The translations under genes and the position numbers were made by a program. A stretch of DNA of 64,000 bases from Flavobacterium sp. xlx-214 (GTDB lineage: Bacteria > Bacteroidota > Bacteroidia > Flavobacteriales > Flavobacteriaceae): assembly GCF_013874595.1 (NCBI RefSeq), contig NZ_CP059431.1, positions 1 to 64,000 of the forward strand. Direction: 5' to 3'. This document shows positions 42,973-51,002 of this stretch, piece by piece. Position 1 is the stretch's first letter, and every line of letters begins with the position of its first letter. The notes beneath the pieces were generated by a model. The model made no database searches. It had not been told where the DNA came from and saw only the letters and a program-made list of their open reading frames with translations.

Positions 42973-43858
42973 ATTTTCTTGCAAGAGGATGGTATTTTTC
43001 AATTTCTTCTTTTAGTTTGTTACGATCTAAATGCATATAAATTTCTGTTGTAGTAATTGATTCATGTCCTAACATGGTTTGTATAGAACGTAAATCGGCA
43101 CCGTTTTCTAATAAGTGTGTTGCAAAAGAATGGCGTAGTGTGTGTGGACTTACCACTTTTTCTATTCCTGCTAATGCTGTTATTTGCTTGATGATGGTAA
43201 AAATCATAGCTCTGGTTAACGCACCTCCTCTCCTATTCACAAAAACAGTATCCTCGGCTTCTTTCTTAATCTTCCATAATGGGCGAATTTCTTTTAAATA
43301 ATGCGTTATTTTGTCTGCCGCAAAATTTGAAATAGGAATAAAACGTTGCTTGGAACCTTTACCATCTACTTTAATAAATCCTTCTTTAAAATAAAGGTCT
43401 GATATTTTTAAACCCACAAGTTCTGAAACTCGCAAGCCACAACTATATAAGGTTTCAATAATAACTTCATTTCGTTCTCCTTCTAAAGTATTTTTATTGT
43501 GCATGGTTTGCATAGCATCAATTTCATCTAAACTTAAAACAACGGGCAATTTTCTACTTTGTTTAGGTAGTTCTATAAAAGTAACCGGATTTTCTTCAAC
43601 AATATTTTCTAAAACCAAAAAACTATAAAAATGATTGATACACGCTAAAATACGAGCTTGTGTTGTTGGTGCTAAAAAATCGGAAATAAAATGGATAAAA
43701 CTTCTTATATCATGGTCTTTTACTTTAATTACTTCTATTGTGTTGCCCAAGTAACTTTCAAACTTTTCTAAATCGTACAAATAATTAACAATGGTATTTT
43801 CAGAAACACCACGTTCTAGTTTTAAGTAATATTTAAAATTCTCAATATAGTCTTGCAT
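42971..43858 (-). CDS. xerD: Site-specific tyrosine recombinase XerD
   Basis: XerD with XerC resolves chromosome dimers at dif. The 295-residue protein has the N-terminal SAM-like core-binding domain and a catalytic domain with Arg143, Lys167, His239 and Arg242 (HTLRH), His265 and Tyr274. The length and the LSLDEIDAM, GLRVSELVGL and LGHESITTTEIYMH segments match XerD/XerC housekeeping enzymes, not phage integrases; no mobile-element context is present. It is preceded on its strand by the PepSY-like gene's terminator. Confidence 0.93.
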   Translation of the reverse strand: MQDYIENFKYYLKLERGVSENTIVNYLYDLEKFESYLGNTIEVIKVKDHDIRSFIHFISDFLAPTTQARILACINHFYSFLVLENIVEENPVTFIELPKQSRKLPVVLSLDEIDAMQTMHNKNTLEGERNEVIIETLYSCGLRVSELVGLKISDLYFKEGFIKVDGKGSKQRFIPISNFAADKITHYLKEIRPLWKIKKEAEDTVFVNRRGGALTRAMIFTIIKQITALAGIEKVVSPHTLRHSFATHLLENGADLRSIQTMLGHESITTTEIYMHLDRNKLKEEIEKYHPLARK

Positions 43859-43859
43859 A

Positions 43860-43884
43860 AAAAAACCACCTTTAAAAGGTGGTT
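43860..43884 (-). terminator. Terminator of the PepSY-like gene
   Basis: AACCACCTTT and AAAGGTGGTT form a 10-bp stem with a minimal loop; the minus-strand T run overlaps the first bases before the xerD start codon, so the hairpin lies immediately upstream of xerD. Confidence 0.75.
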
Positions 43885-43921
43885 CAATTTACAATTAAAT
43901 TGGTATACAAAAAAACTTGTT

Positions 43922-44425
43922 TTACTTATCAATTCTCACAAAATTACCATTTGCATCAAATTCTAAATCAATATCTGATGCCAATTCTACCTTTATTTTT
44001 TTATCCTCTTTATCAATAGATGTTGCAAAAGTATTGGCATAATTTTTTGTTACATACTCTTTAATTTTCTGAGGTAAAATACCATCGGGCAAACCTTTAG
44101 CGTCTTTCCATTCGTGCCAAATTCCTTTATCATCAAACTCAACCTCAGCACCATCGTTAAACTTTACCTCGTAACTTTTTCCAATAACAGGAACCGTTTT
44201 AATTTCATACGAAGCAATGTTTTCACTTTCATAATACTGATTAATTGTATTTAACGCTGCAGCAGGTAAATCGGCTAAATTTACAGTTGTTGGGTTCTGA
44301 ACATCTTCTGCTACATTGGTATTGTTTTCAACGGTTGCGCCTGTTGGGTTTACCTGAACTTCTTTTTTACAGCTTGTTACTACAAATGCAACTGCTGCCA
44401 AAATAATTAAAAAACTTTTTTTCAT
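43922..44425 (-). CDS. PepSY-like (DUF2874) lipoprotein
   Basis: The 167-residue protein has a lipoprotein signal (lipidated Cys19 in FVVTSCKKE), a low-complexity Asn/Thr-rich linker and two PepSY-like units (YYESENIASYEIKTVPVIGKSYEVKFNDGAEVEFDDKGIWHEWK and a second related half ending DLEFDANGNFVRIDK). In Bacteroidota these surface or periplasmic PepSY-like/BLIP-like proteins are of unknown function and sometimes act as protease inhibitors (family knowledge, not shown here). Single gene with its own terminator. Confidence 0.85.
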   Translation of the reverse strand: MKKSFLIILAAVAFVVTSCKKEVQVNPTGATVENNTNVAEDVQNPTTVNLADLPAAALNTINQYYESENIASYEIKTVPVIGKSYEVKFNDGAEVEFDDKGIWHEWKDAKGLPDGILPQKIKEYVTKNYANTFATSIDKEDKKIKVELASDIDLEFDANGNFVRIDK

Positions 44426-44581
44426 AACCTTTTATTTTTATAACATAAAGTTACAAAAAAATTAAAACACCTAAAAAAGAAACTTAAAAAAGCTACTATA
44501 GATAAACTGATTCTAGCAAAAATTTACCTATTTTCTCTAATAATTTTCTTTTATTTGTAAGTTTAAATATTTCTTAAACTT

Positions 44582-46228
44582 ATGTTAGAAAATAATAAAC
44601 CATCGTTATGGCAAACTATTGGTTCATTTAACAAGAACTTTTGGTTAGCAAGTTTCATGGAATTAATGGAACGTTGGGCTTGGTACGGTATTTACACCCT
44701 TTTAGGACTTTATTTAGTAGGATCAACCGATACAGGCGGTTTAGGCTTTGATCACGTACAAAAAGGAAATATTATGGGTAACATTGTAGGTATCCTTTAT
44801 TTTCTCCCTTTACTATTTGGGGTTATTGCCGATAGAATTGGTTACAAAATATCCTTAACCATTGCCTATATCGTCATGATTTCGGGCTATTATCTTTTAG
44901 GCGAAGTGAATACCTATTGGAGCGTGTATATGGTGTTTCTGTTGGTTGCCGTTGGTGCTGCCTTTTTTAAACCTGTTGCATCAGCTATTGTAGCCAGAAA
45001 TACCGATGAAACTACTGGAACCATGGGCTTTGGTATTTTTTACATGATGGTAAATATTGGTGGATTTATTGGTCCAGCTATGTCGTCAGGGTTGCGAACT
45101 ACTTACGGATGGAAAATTATTTTTATTCAAGCGGCCATTGTAATTGGTATTAACCTTATTGTTTTATTGCTTTTTTACAAAGAACCAAAGGTTGAAAAAC
45201 CTAAAAATTCTATTGGTGAAGCGATTAAAGAATCCGTTTTAGGAATTTTTGAAGCATTAAAAGACATCCGTTTAGGAATTTTATTATTGTTAATGATTGG
45301 TTTCTGGACCATGTTCAACCAATTATTCAACACCTTACCTAACTTTATTGAAGACTGGGTAAACTCTGCAGCTTTAAGCAATTGGTTAAACGAAAACATT
45401 CCTGCTTTAGGAACTTTATTAACGCAAGATGGTCAAGTAAAACCAGAATGGTTTACGAATATCGACTCTTTAATGATCATTCTTTTCCAAATAACCATAT
45501 CGTTTTTCGTAATCAAAATGCGCCACATCAACGCAGTAATTCGCGGAGCAGTAGTTGCAACAATTGGTATCGGATTAACTTTTTATTCGGGCAACGTTTG
45601 GTTTACCATTATTGGAACCATGATTTTTGCTATTGGCGAAATGATGAGTAGCCCAACAGTATCTTCGTTTATCGCTTTAATCACACCAAAAGGAAAAGAA
45701 GGTTTGTATCAAGGAACGTACTTTTTACCCGTTGCTGCCAGTTATTTTGTAACCAGCTTTATATCAGGAAGTTTATATCAATCTTGGTCTGATAAATTAT
45801 CGTTATTAAAAACCGAAATGGGCAAACGAAATATTGAAATGCCCGAAGTGGTTACCAAAGAACAGTTTATAGAAGAAGGTGCGAAAGCATTTAATATGCC
45901 TATATCGGCATTTGAAAAACAATTCAATTTAAAAGCAGAATCAATCAACTGGAACACTGTTGGTCAATCTTTTAGAGATTATGCTACTTCAAAAAGCATC
46001 GACATAAGCAATATACATTTACCTTTTTCTAAAAACGAATATTTTACTTTAGCCGAACAAAAATTAGGAATGAGCCATTGGGAAATGACCGATATGCTTT
46101 GGAATATGTATACGCCTAATAAAATATGGTACGTAATTGTGGGTATTGGTATTTTTTCTATTGTTTCGTTAACTATTTACGACAAGTTAATCATTAAACC
46201 TTTAGAAGCTAAAAACGCAAAACAATAA
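44582..46228 (+). CDS. POT/PTR2-like MFS transporter, divergent member
   Basis: The 548-residue membrane protein has 12 or more predicted helices with POT/PTR2 landmarks: SFMELMERWAWYGIYTLLGLYL in helix 1, GVIADRIGYK between helices 2 and 3, and FGIFYMMVNIGGFIGP. It differs from the next two genes by a long cytoplasmic insert (roughly residues 410-505, KTEMGKRNIEMPEVV to LGMSHWEMTDM). Such proteins take up di- and tripeptides or related solutes with protons. It lies 34 bases upstream of the second transporter. Confidence 0.88.
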   Translation: MLENNKPSLWQTIGSFNKNFWLASFMELMERWAWYGIYTLLGLYLVGSTDTGGLGFDHVQKGNIMGNIVGILYFLPLLFGVIADRIGYKISLTIAYIVMISGYYLLGEVNTYWSVYMVFLLVAVGAAFFKPVASAIVARNTDETTGTMGFGIFYMMVNIGGFIGPAMSSGLRTTYGWKIIFIQAAIVIGINLIVLLLFYKEPKVEKPKNSIGEAIKESVLGIFEALKDIRLGILLLLMIGFWTMFNQLFNTLPNFIEDWVNSAALSNWLNENIPALGTLLTQDGQVKPEWFTNIDSLMIILFQITISFFVIKMRHINAVIRGAVVATIGIGLTFYSGNVWFTIIGTMIFAIGEMMSSPTVSSFIALITPKGKEGLYQGTYFLPVAASYFVTSFISGSLYQSWSDKLSLLKTEMGKRNIEMPEVVTKEQFIEEGAKAFNMPISAFEKQFNLKAESINWNTVGQSFRDYATSKSIDISNIHLPFSKNEYFTLAEQKLGMSHWEMTDMLWNMYTPNKIWYVIVGIGIFSIVSLTIYDKLIIKPLEAKNAKQ

Positions 46229-46262
46229 TCCTTATAAATTTAAAAACAAACAACTTAACTAT

Positions 46263-48014
46263 ATGAACACAAACACTTCGACTGATTTTTACAAATCGAA
46301 TGTTTTAGGACAACGATCAGGACTATTTGTACTTTTCTTCACCGAAATGTGGGAACGCTTTTCGTTTTACGGAATGCGCGTATTATTAATTCAATTCTTA
46401 ACTGCTGCCGTTATTTCTGGCGACCCAAAATCGGGTTGGGCTTGGAGTGCAGAACAAGCAGGTGCTTTGTACGGAACATATGCTATGATGCTTTACTTAA
46501 CGCCTATTTTTGGTGGTATTATTGCCGATAAATACATTGGCTCACGTATGGCGGTAATTATTGGAGCCATTGTAATGACCATTGGTCATGCGGCTATGGC
46601 TTTTGATACGCCTGTAATGTTTTTCATTGGTTTAGCGTGTTTGGTTATTGGTACCGGATTTTTTAAACCAAATATGCCTTCTATTTTAGGTGAAATGTAT
46701 AAAGATTTACCTGAAAAGAAAGACGGTGCGTATACTATTTTCTATATGGGGGTTAATGCAGGTGCTTTCTTTGGTATGATGTTATGTGGATACATTGCAG
46801 AAACACAAGGTTGGCATTGGGGCTTTGGTTTAGCAGGAATTTTCATGTTATTAGGAACCCTTCAGTTTGCTTTTGCAAAACCATTAATGGGCAACTTGGG
46901 TATTTTAGATAAATCAAAAGAAGCTCAGGAAGCTAAAAATGCAGAAGATACAGACAAGCGCAATCCATTTACAATGATGGATTACGTTTTAATTGCCATT
47001 GTAGGTATTATTGGTTTCTTGTATGCTTTTAACGATCCGTTATCTAAAAATGGTATTGTTGATATGTTTGCTTTCTTAGATACATCGGTTTTAAGAGGGC
47101 AATACATCATGATTATTTTTGCCTTAATCATCTTTATTTATATGATTGTTTCGCGTGTTTTACGTTACGATAAAGTAGTACGCGATAGAATGTTTGCAGT
47201 AGTTTTACTTGCCTTTTTCTTAATTTTCTTCTTTATGAGTTTTGAGCAAGGCGCAACATCGTTGGTTTTAGTAGCTCGTGATTATATCGACAGAAGTTTA
47301 ACAGGATCGGCTTTAACCACGTTTAATATCATCAATGGTTTATTAACTATTGTTCCGTTAGCTATTATTTCGTGGGTTTTGGTAAAATTAGCCAGAGCAA
47401 CTTGGAGCAAAATTGCGTTATCAAATGTTATTTTAATTGCGTGTTTCTTAATTATTTGGGGCGCTGCTTTATGGATGTTGAAAAATGAATTCTCTAAAGA
47501 AGCTTCAGAAATCACCGTTTCTTGGTTCTCTACATTAAACTCGTTCTTCATTATCGCGTTAGCATCAACGGTATCAAAATTATGGGAATCTAAATACAAT
47601 CCTTCAGCAGCATTTAAATATGGCTTTGGATTGATTTTAGTAGCCATTGGTTTCTTAGTATTAGGTTTAGGCGCAATGGGTGCATCTGAAGGTGTTAAAA
47701 TTTCGATGGCTTTCTTGGTATTAACTTACTTATTCCACACATTAGGAGAATTATTCATTTCGCCAGTTGGTTTATCGTACGTTTCTAAATTAGTTCCAGG
47801 GCGTATGTTGGCATTTATGTTTGGTATTTGGTACTTAGCAATTGCTATTGCTCAAAAACTAGCAGCGGTTTTAGGAGGTCAAGTAGAAACTATTCAAGAA
47901 GAGTATTCGTTAAGTCATTTCTTCTTTTTATTTACGGCAATTCCAGCAGCAGCGGGTTTATTAGTTATGGTATTAAATCCATTAATTAAAAAATTAATGC
48001 ACGGAATTAAATAA
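46263..48014 (+). CDS. POT-family proton-dependent oligopeptide transporter
   Basis: This 583-residue paralogue of the next gene has the canonical ExxER-like motif FFTEMWERFSFYGMRVLL in helix 1, the loop FGGIIADKYIGSR, the GTGFFKPNMPSILGEMY signature and the PTR2 motif FYMGVNAGAFFGMMLCGYIAE. It probably imports peptides released by secreted proteases. The sequence is strongly similar throughout to the gene at 48058 (FTEMWERFSFYGMRVL, GELF-SPVGLSYVSKLVP, IWYLAIAI), showing tandem duplication. The spacing on both sides is short, so a three-gene unit is likely. Confidence 0.93.
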   Translation: MNTNTSTDFYKSNVLGQRSGLFVLFFTEMWERFSFYGMRVLLIQFLTAAVISGDPKSGWAWSAEQAGALYGTYAMMLYLTPIFGGIIADKYIGSRMAVIIGAIVMTIGHAAMAFDTPVMFFIGLACLVIGTGFFKPNMPSILGEMYKDLPEKKDGAYTIFYMGVNAGAFFGMMLCGYIAETQGWHWGFGLAGIFMLLGTLQFAFAKPLMGNLGILDKSKEAQEAKNAEDTDKRNPFTMMDYVLIAIVGIIGFLYAFNDPLSKNGIVDMFAFLDTSVLRGQYIMIIFALIIFIYMIVSRVLRYDKVVRDRMFAVVLLAFFLIFFFMSFEQGATSLVLVARDYIDRSLTGSALTTFNIINGLLTIVPLAIISWVLVKLARATWSKIALSNVILIACFLIIWGAALWMLKNEFSKEASEITVSWFSTLNSFFIIALASTVSKLWESKYNPSAAFKYGFGLILVAIGFLVLGLGAMGASEGVKISMAFLVLTYLFHTLGELFISPVGLSYVSKLVPGRMLAFMFGIWYLAIAIAQKLAAVLGGQVETIQEEYSLSHFFFLFTAIPAAAGLLVMVLNPLIKKLMHGIK

Positions 48015-48057
48015 TTTAAGTATCTTTCGAGTTCGAAAAATTAAAAACTATTATTGA

Positions 48058-49824
48058 ATGTCAACAGAAACTGCGAATCCAGATTTTTTTAAATCAAAAG
48101 TTTTAGGTCATCCTTCCGGATTATTCGTTCTATTTTTTACGGAAATGTGGGAGCGATTTTCGTTCTACGGAATGCGTGTTTTATTAATTTTATTCTTAAC
48201 AGCTGCTTTAACAGGAAACAATCCAGGTTGGGGTTGGACTGCTGAAAATGCAGGTGCCTTATACGGTACATACGCCATGTTATTGTACATTACCCCTATT
48301 TTTGGTGGTATTATTGCCGATAAATACATTGGTTATCGTTGGGCAGTTGTAATTGGATCTATTATTATGACACTTGGCCACGCTTTTATGGCTTTTGACA
48401 CTCCTATTTTTATGTATTTAGGATTGGCGTGTTTGGTTATTGGAACCGGTTTCTTTAAACCTAATATGACTTCTATTTTATCAGAAATGTACAAATCGTT
48501 CCCAGAAAAGAAAGATGGTGCTTATACTATTTTCTATATGGGAGTTAACGCTGGTGCTTTCTTTGGTATGATGTTATGTGGTTATTTAGCAAACAATTTA
48601 GGTTGGCATTATGGTTTTGGTTTAGCAGGAATTTTTATGCTTTTAGGAACTTTACAGTTTTGGTTAGCAAAACCTTTGTTTGGAAACATTGGCGAAGTAC
48701 CAACTGCTGAAAGTAGATTAGCAAAAGAACAAGCTGCTAAAGCAGAATTAAAAGAGGGCGAAGAAGACAAACCAAATCCTTTTACTACGTTAGATTATAT
48801 TTTAATTGCCATTACCACCGTTATTGGTTTACTATACGCTTTTAACGACCCGTTATCAAAAATTGCTGATGTACATATTTTACCTAAAGAACTTTTTGGA
48901 ATGGATGGTTCAATAGCTGTTATTGTTATTGGATTGGTTTTATTCTTAATCTTAGTAGTTTCTCGTGTTGTTAGATATTCACCAGTTGTAAGAGATCGTA
49001 TGATTGCAGTTACTGTTTTTGCTTTCTTTACTATTTTCTTTTGGATGAGTTTTGAACAAGGTGCTTCATCATTAGTAATTTTTGCACGTGACAGTGTTGA
49101 TCGTTCGTTAGAAGGCACATCGTTAACAACTTTTAATATCATTAATACCTTATTAACAGTTGTTCCTTTATTGATTATTTCTTGGGTTTTATACTTATTA
49201 GCAAAACAAACTTTTTCAAAAGCACCCGCATCAAACATTGTATTAGCTATTACATTTTTAGGTGTTTGGGGAGTTGCTATTTGGATGTTAAACAATGAAT
49301 TCAGTAAATCGGCTTCAGAAATCGATCCTTCTTGGTTCTCAATTTTAAACTCGTTCTTTATTATTGCATTAGCATCATCTGTTTCAAAAATTTGGGATTC
49401 TAAGTTCAATCCACCAGCTGCAGTTAAATACGGCTTAGGATTAATTATTATGGCTATTGGATTTGGTTTATTAGCTTATGGATCACATGGTATTCAAACA
49501 GGTGTTAAAGTATCTATGATTTGGTTAGTATTAGCCTACCTATTCCATACATTAGGAGAATTATTCTTATCGCCAGTTGGTTTATCGTATGTTTCTAAAT
49601 TAGTACCAGCACGTATGATTGCCTTTATGTTTGGTATTTGGTACTTGGCTATTGCTATTGGTAACAAATTAGCAGCTGCTGTTGGTGGTGAAATTGAAAA
49701 TATTACAGCACAATATTCATTATCAACCTTCTTCTTAATTTTTACGGTAGTACCAATTGTAGCAGGTTTATTAGTAATGATGTTAAACCCTGTATTAAAG
49801 AAATTAATGCACGGTGTAAAATAA
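48058..49824 (+). CDS. POT-family proton-dependent oligopeptide transporter
   Basis: This 588-residue paralogue has the same helix-1 motif FFTEMWERFSFYGMRVLL, FGGIIADKYIGYR, GTGFFKPNMTSILSEMY, FYMGVNAGAFFGMM and SPVGLSYVSKLVPARM. It differs from its neighbour mainly in the central loop (KEEQAAKAELKEGEEDKPN region) and in scattered helix positions, so specificity may differ. Last gene of the transporter run; a long hairpin terminator follows. Confidence 0.93.
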   Translation: MSTETANPDFFKSKVLGHPSGLFVLFFTEMWERFSFYGMRVLLILFLTAALTGNNPGWGWTAENAGALYGTYAMLLYITPIFGGIIADKYIGYRWAVVIGSIIMTLGHAFMAFDTPIFMYLGLACLVIGTGFFKPNMTSILSEMYKSFPEKKDGAYTIFYMGVNAGAFFGMMLCGYLANNLGWHYGFGLAGIFMLLGTLQFWLAKPLFGNIGEVPTAESRLAKEQAAKAELKEGEEDKPNPFTTLDYILIAITTVIGLLYAFNDPLSKIADVHILPKELFGMDGSIAVIVIGLVLFLILVVSRVVRYSPVVRDRMIAVTVFAFFTIFFWMSFEQGASSLVIFARDSVDRSLEGTSLTTFNIINTLLTVVPLLIISWVLYLLAKQTFSKAPASNIVLAITFLGVWGVAIWMLNNEFSKSASEIDPSWFSILNSFFIIALASSVSKIWDSKFNPPAAVKYGLGLIIMAIGFGLLAYGSHGIQTGVKVSMIWLVLAYLFHTLGELFLSPVGLSYVSKLVPARMIAFMFGIWYLAIAIGNKLAAAVGGEIENITAQYSLSTFFLIFTVVPIVAGLLVMMLNPVLKKLMHGVK

Positions 49825-49846
49825 TAACAAACTATTTTATAATATA

Positions 49847-49881
49847 AACAGTTGTAATTTATAAATTGCAACTGTTTTTTA
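49847..49881 (+). terminator. Terminator of the transporter run
   Basis: AACAGTTG and CAACTGTT pair, extended inward by AATTTA/TAAATT across one T-G pair, giving a near-perfect 15-bp stem, followed by six T residues. Confidence 0.85.
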
Positions 49882-49892
49882 TTTTCCATCAT

Positions 49893-50462
49893 ATGAAAAA
49901 GTTCCTTTTTACCTTATTACTAGTTTTAAGTATTAACAGCGTTTTTGCGCAAGATCTTAAAAGTTTAAAGTTAGAAGCTCAAAGAGTTTTTATAGCTAGT
50001 TCTGAACCAAATTTTGATGTAATTTTTGAAACTACCTATCCTAAAATATTTGAAATAGCTTCTAAAGAAGAAATGAAACAAGTTTTTTTGGAAATTTTAG
50101 ACAATGATGAATTCTCAATAAAATTAATTACAACCGATCCTAATTTTGAATTTGGCGATATTGTAAAAATCAATAATCAAAAATTTTGTATAGTTAAACA
50201 TGATAATCATATGCGCTTAACTTTTAAAACAAAAATCGAAAGTCCTGAAACGCTTACAACTATCTTTAAATCAAACATGAATGCTGAAGAAGTAACTTAC
50301 AATGATGCTTTAAAATCATTTGATATTAAAATTCGATCAACATTAGTTGCCGTTTCAGATGACTTAACCAACAATAAATGGAAATTTGTGAATCTAGGTT
50401 CTGATGATCAACTCTTAAATAAAATTTTTAGTGAAGACGTAATTCTTAAATTGGACTTATAA
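49893..50462 (+). CDS. Secreted conserved hypothetical protein
   Basis: The 189-residue protein has a signal peptide ending NSVFAQ and a mature part beginning DLKSLKLEAQRVFIAS. It shows alternating helical and beta segments (FKSNMNAEEVTYND, KIRSTLVAVSDDLTNNKWKFV), but I recognise no family. An in-frame start at 49866 would add nine residues that overlap the terminator, so MKKFLFTLLL is preferred. It probably acts in the periplasm or outside the cell. Confidence 0.75.
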   Translation: MKKFLFTLLLVLSINSVFAQDLKSLKLEAQRVFIASSEPNFDVIFETTYPKIFEIASKEEMKQVFLEILDNDEFSIKLITTDPNFEFGDIVKINNQKFCIVKHDNHMRLTFKTKIESPETLTTIFKSNMNAEEVTYNDALKSFDIKIRSTLVAVSDDLTNNKWKFVNLGSDDQLLNKIFSEDVILKLDL

Positions 50463-50546
50463 TTAGGCACACTTTTTGAAATTAAAATTCAGATAACTTT
50501 CGTTATCCTATTTTTTATATATTTACATAAAAACCAATTTTTAAAA

Positions 50547-51002
50547 ATGAAGAAAATATTCTTATTTGTTGTTTTCGCCTTAATCAGCATTACAACACAG
50601 GCACAAGAGGTAAAATGGATGACAATGAAAGATGCCATTGCTGCGCAAAAGAAAAACAAAAAACCTATTTTTATTGATGCTTACACTGTTTGGTGTGGTC
50701 CATGTAAAATGTTAGACCAAAACACGTTTTCTGATGCTAAAGTTGCCAAATTATTAAACGAAAAATACAATCCAGTAAAATTTAATTCTGAAGGTAACGA
50801 AGAAATTCAATTTGGTGGTAAATTATACAAAAACCCAAATTACCAAGAAGCGCGCAAAAATTCAAGAAATGGCATGCATGAATTTACAGAGTTTTTAAAG
50901 GTTCCAGGTTATCCAACCATGTCTGTAATTAACGCAAAAGGTACTATTGAAAAATCAATTGTAGGTTACAAATCAGCAGAAGAATTAATTTCTTTATTGT
51001 AA
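50547..51002 (+). CDS. Secreted thioredoxin-family protein
   Basis: The 151-residue protein has a signal peptide ending QAQ and a thioredoxin fold with active site Cys50-Gly-Pro-Cys53 in TVWCGPCKMLDQ, the insertion YNPVKFNSEGNEEIQFGGKLYKNPN, and a cis-proline loop GYPTMSVI. It is a periplasmic disulfide protein of the thioredoxin_7/DsbD-gamma-like group. Its last 37 bases overlap comEC on the opposite strand, and its terminator hairpin lies inside the comEC coding region. Confidence 0.9.
   Translation: MKKIFLFVVFALISITTQAQEVKWMTMKDAIAAQKKNKKPIFIDAYTVWCGPCKMLDQNTFSDAKVAKLLNEKYNPVKFNSEGNEEIQFGGKLYKNPNYQEARKNSRNGMHEFTEFLKVPGYPTMSVINAKGTIEKSIVGYKSAEELISLL

Noticed and set aside
42971..43858. Tyrosine recombinase as a mobile-element integrase
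   Set aside because: Length and motifs fit housekeeping XerD; there is no attachment site, flanking repeat or cargo.
48019..48040. TTTCGA/TCGAAA inverted repeat between the two close POT genes
   Set aside because: The two-base centre cannot form a stable hairpin and there is no T run; a binding site is possible but unsupported.
48795..49409. 204-codon frame antisense to a POT transporter
   Set aside because: It is a mirror of codon bias in the transporter gene; a similar mirror occurs opposite the paralogue at 47282-47647.
46263..49824. Adjacent POT genes as a duplicated assembly segment
   Set aside because: They differ clearly in central loops and at many codons, which shows an old gene duplication.
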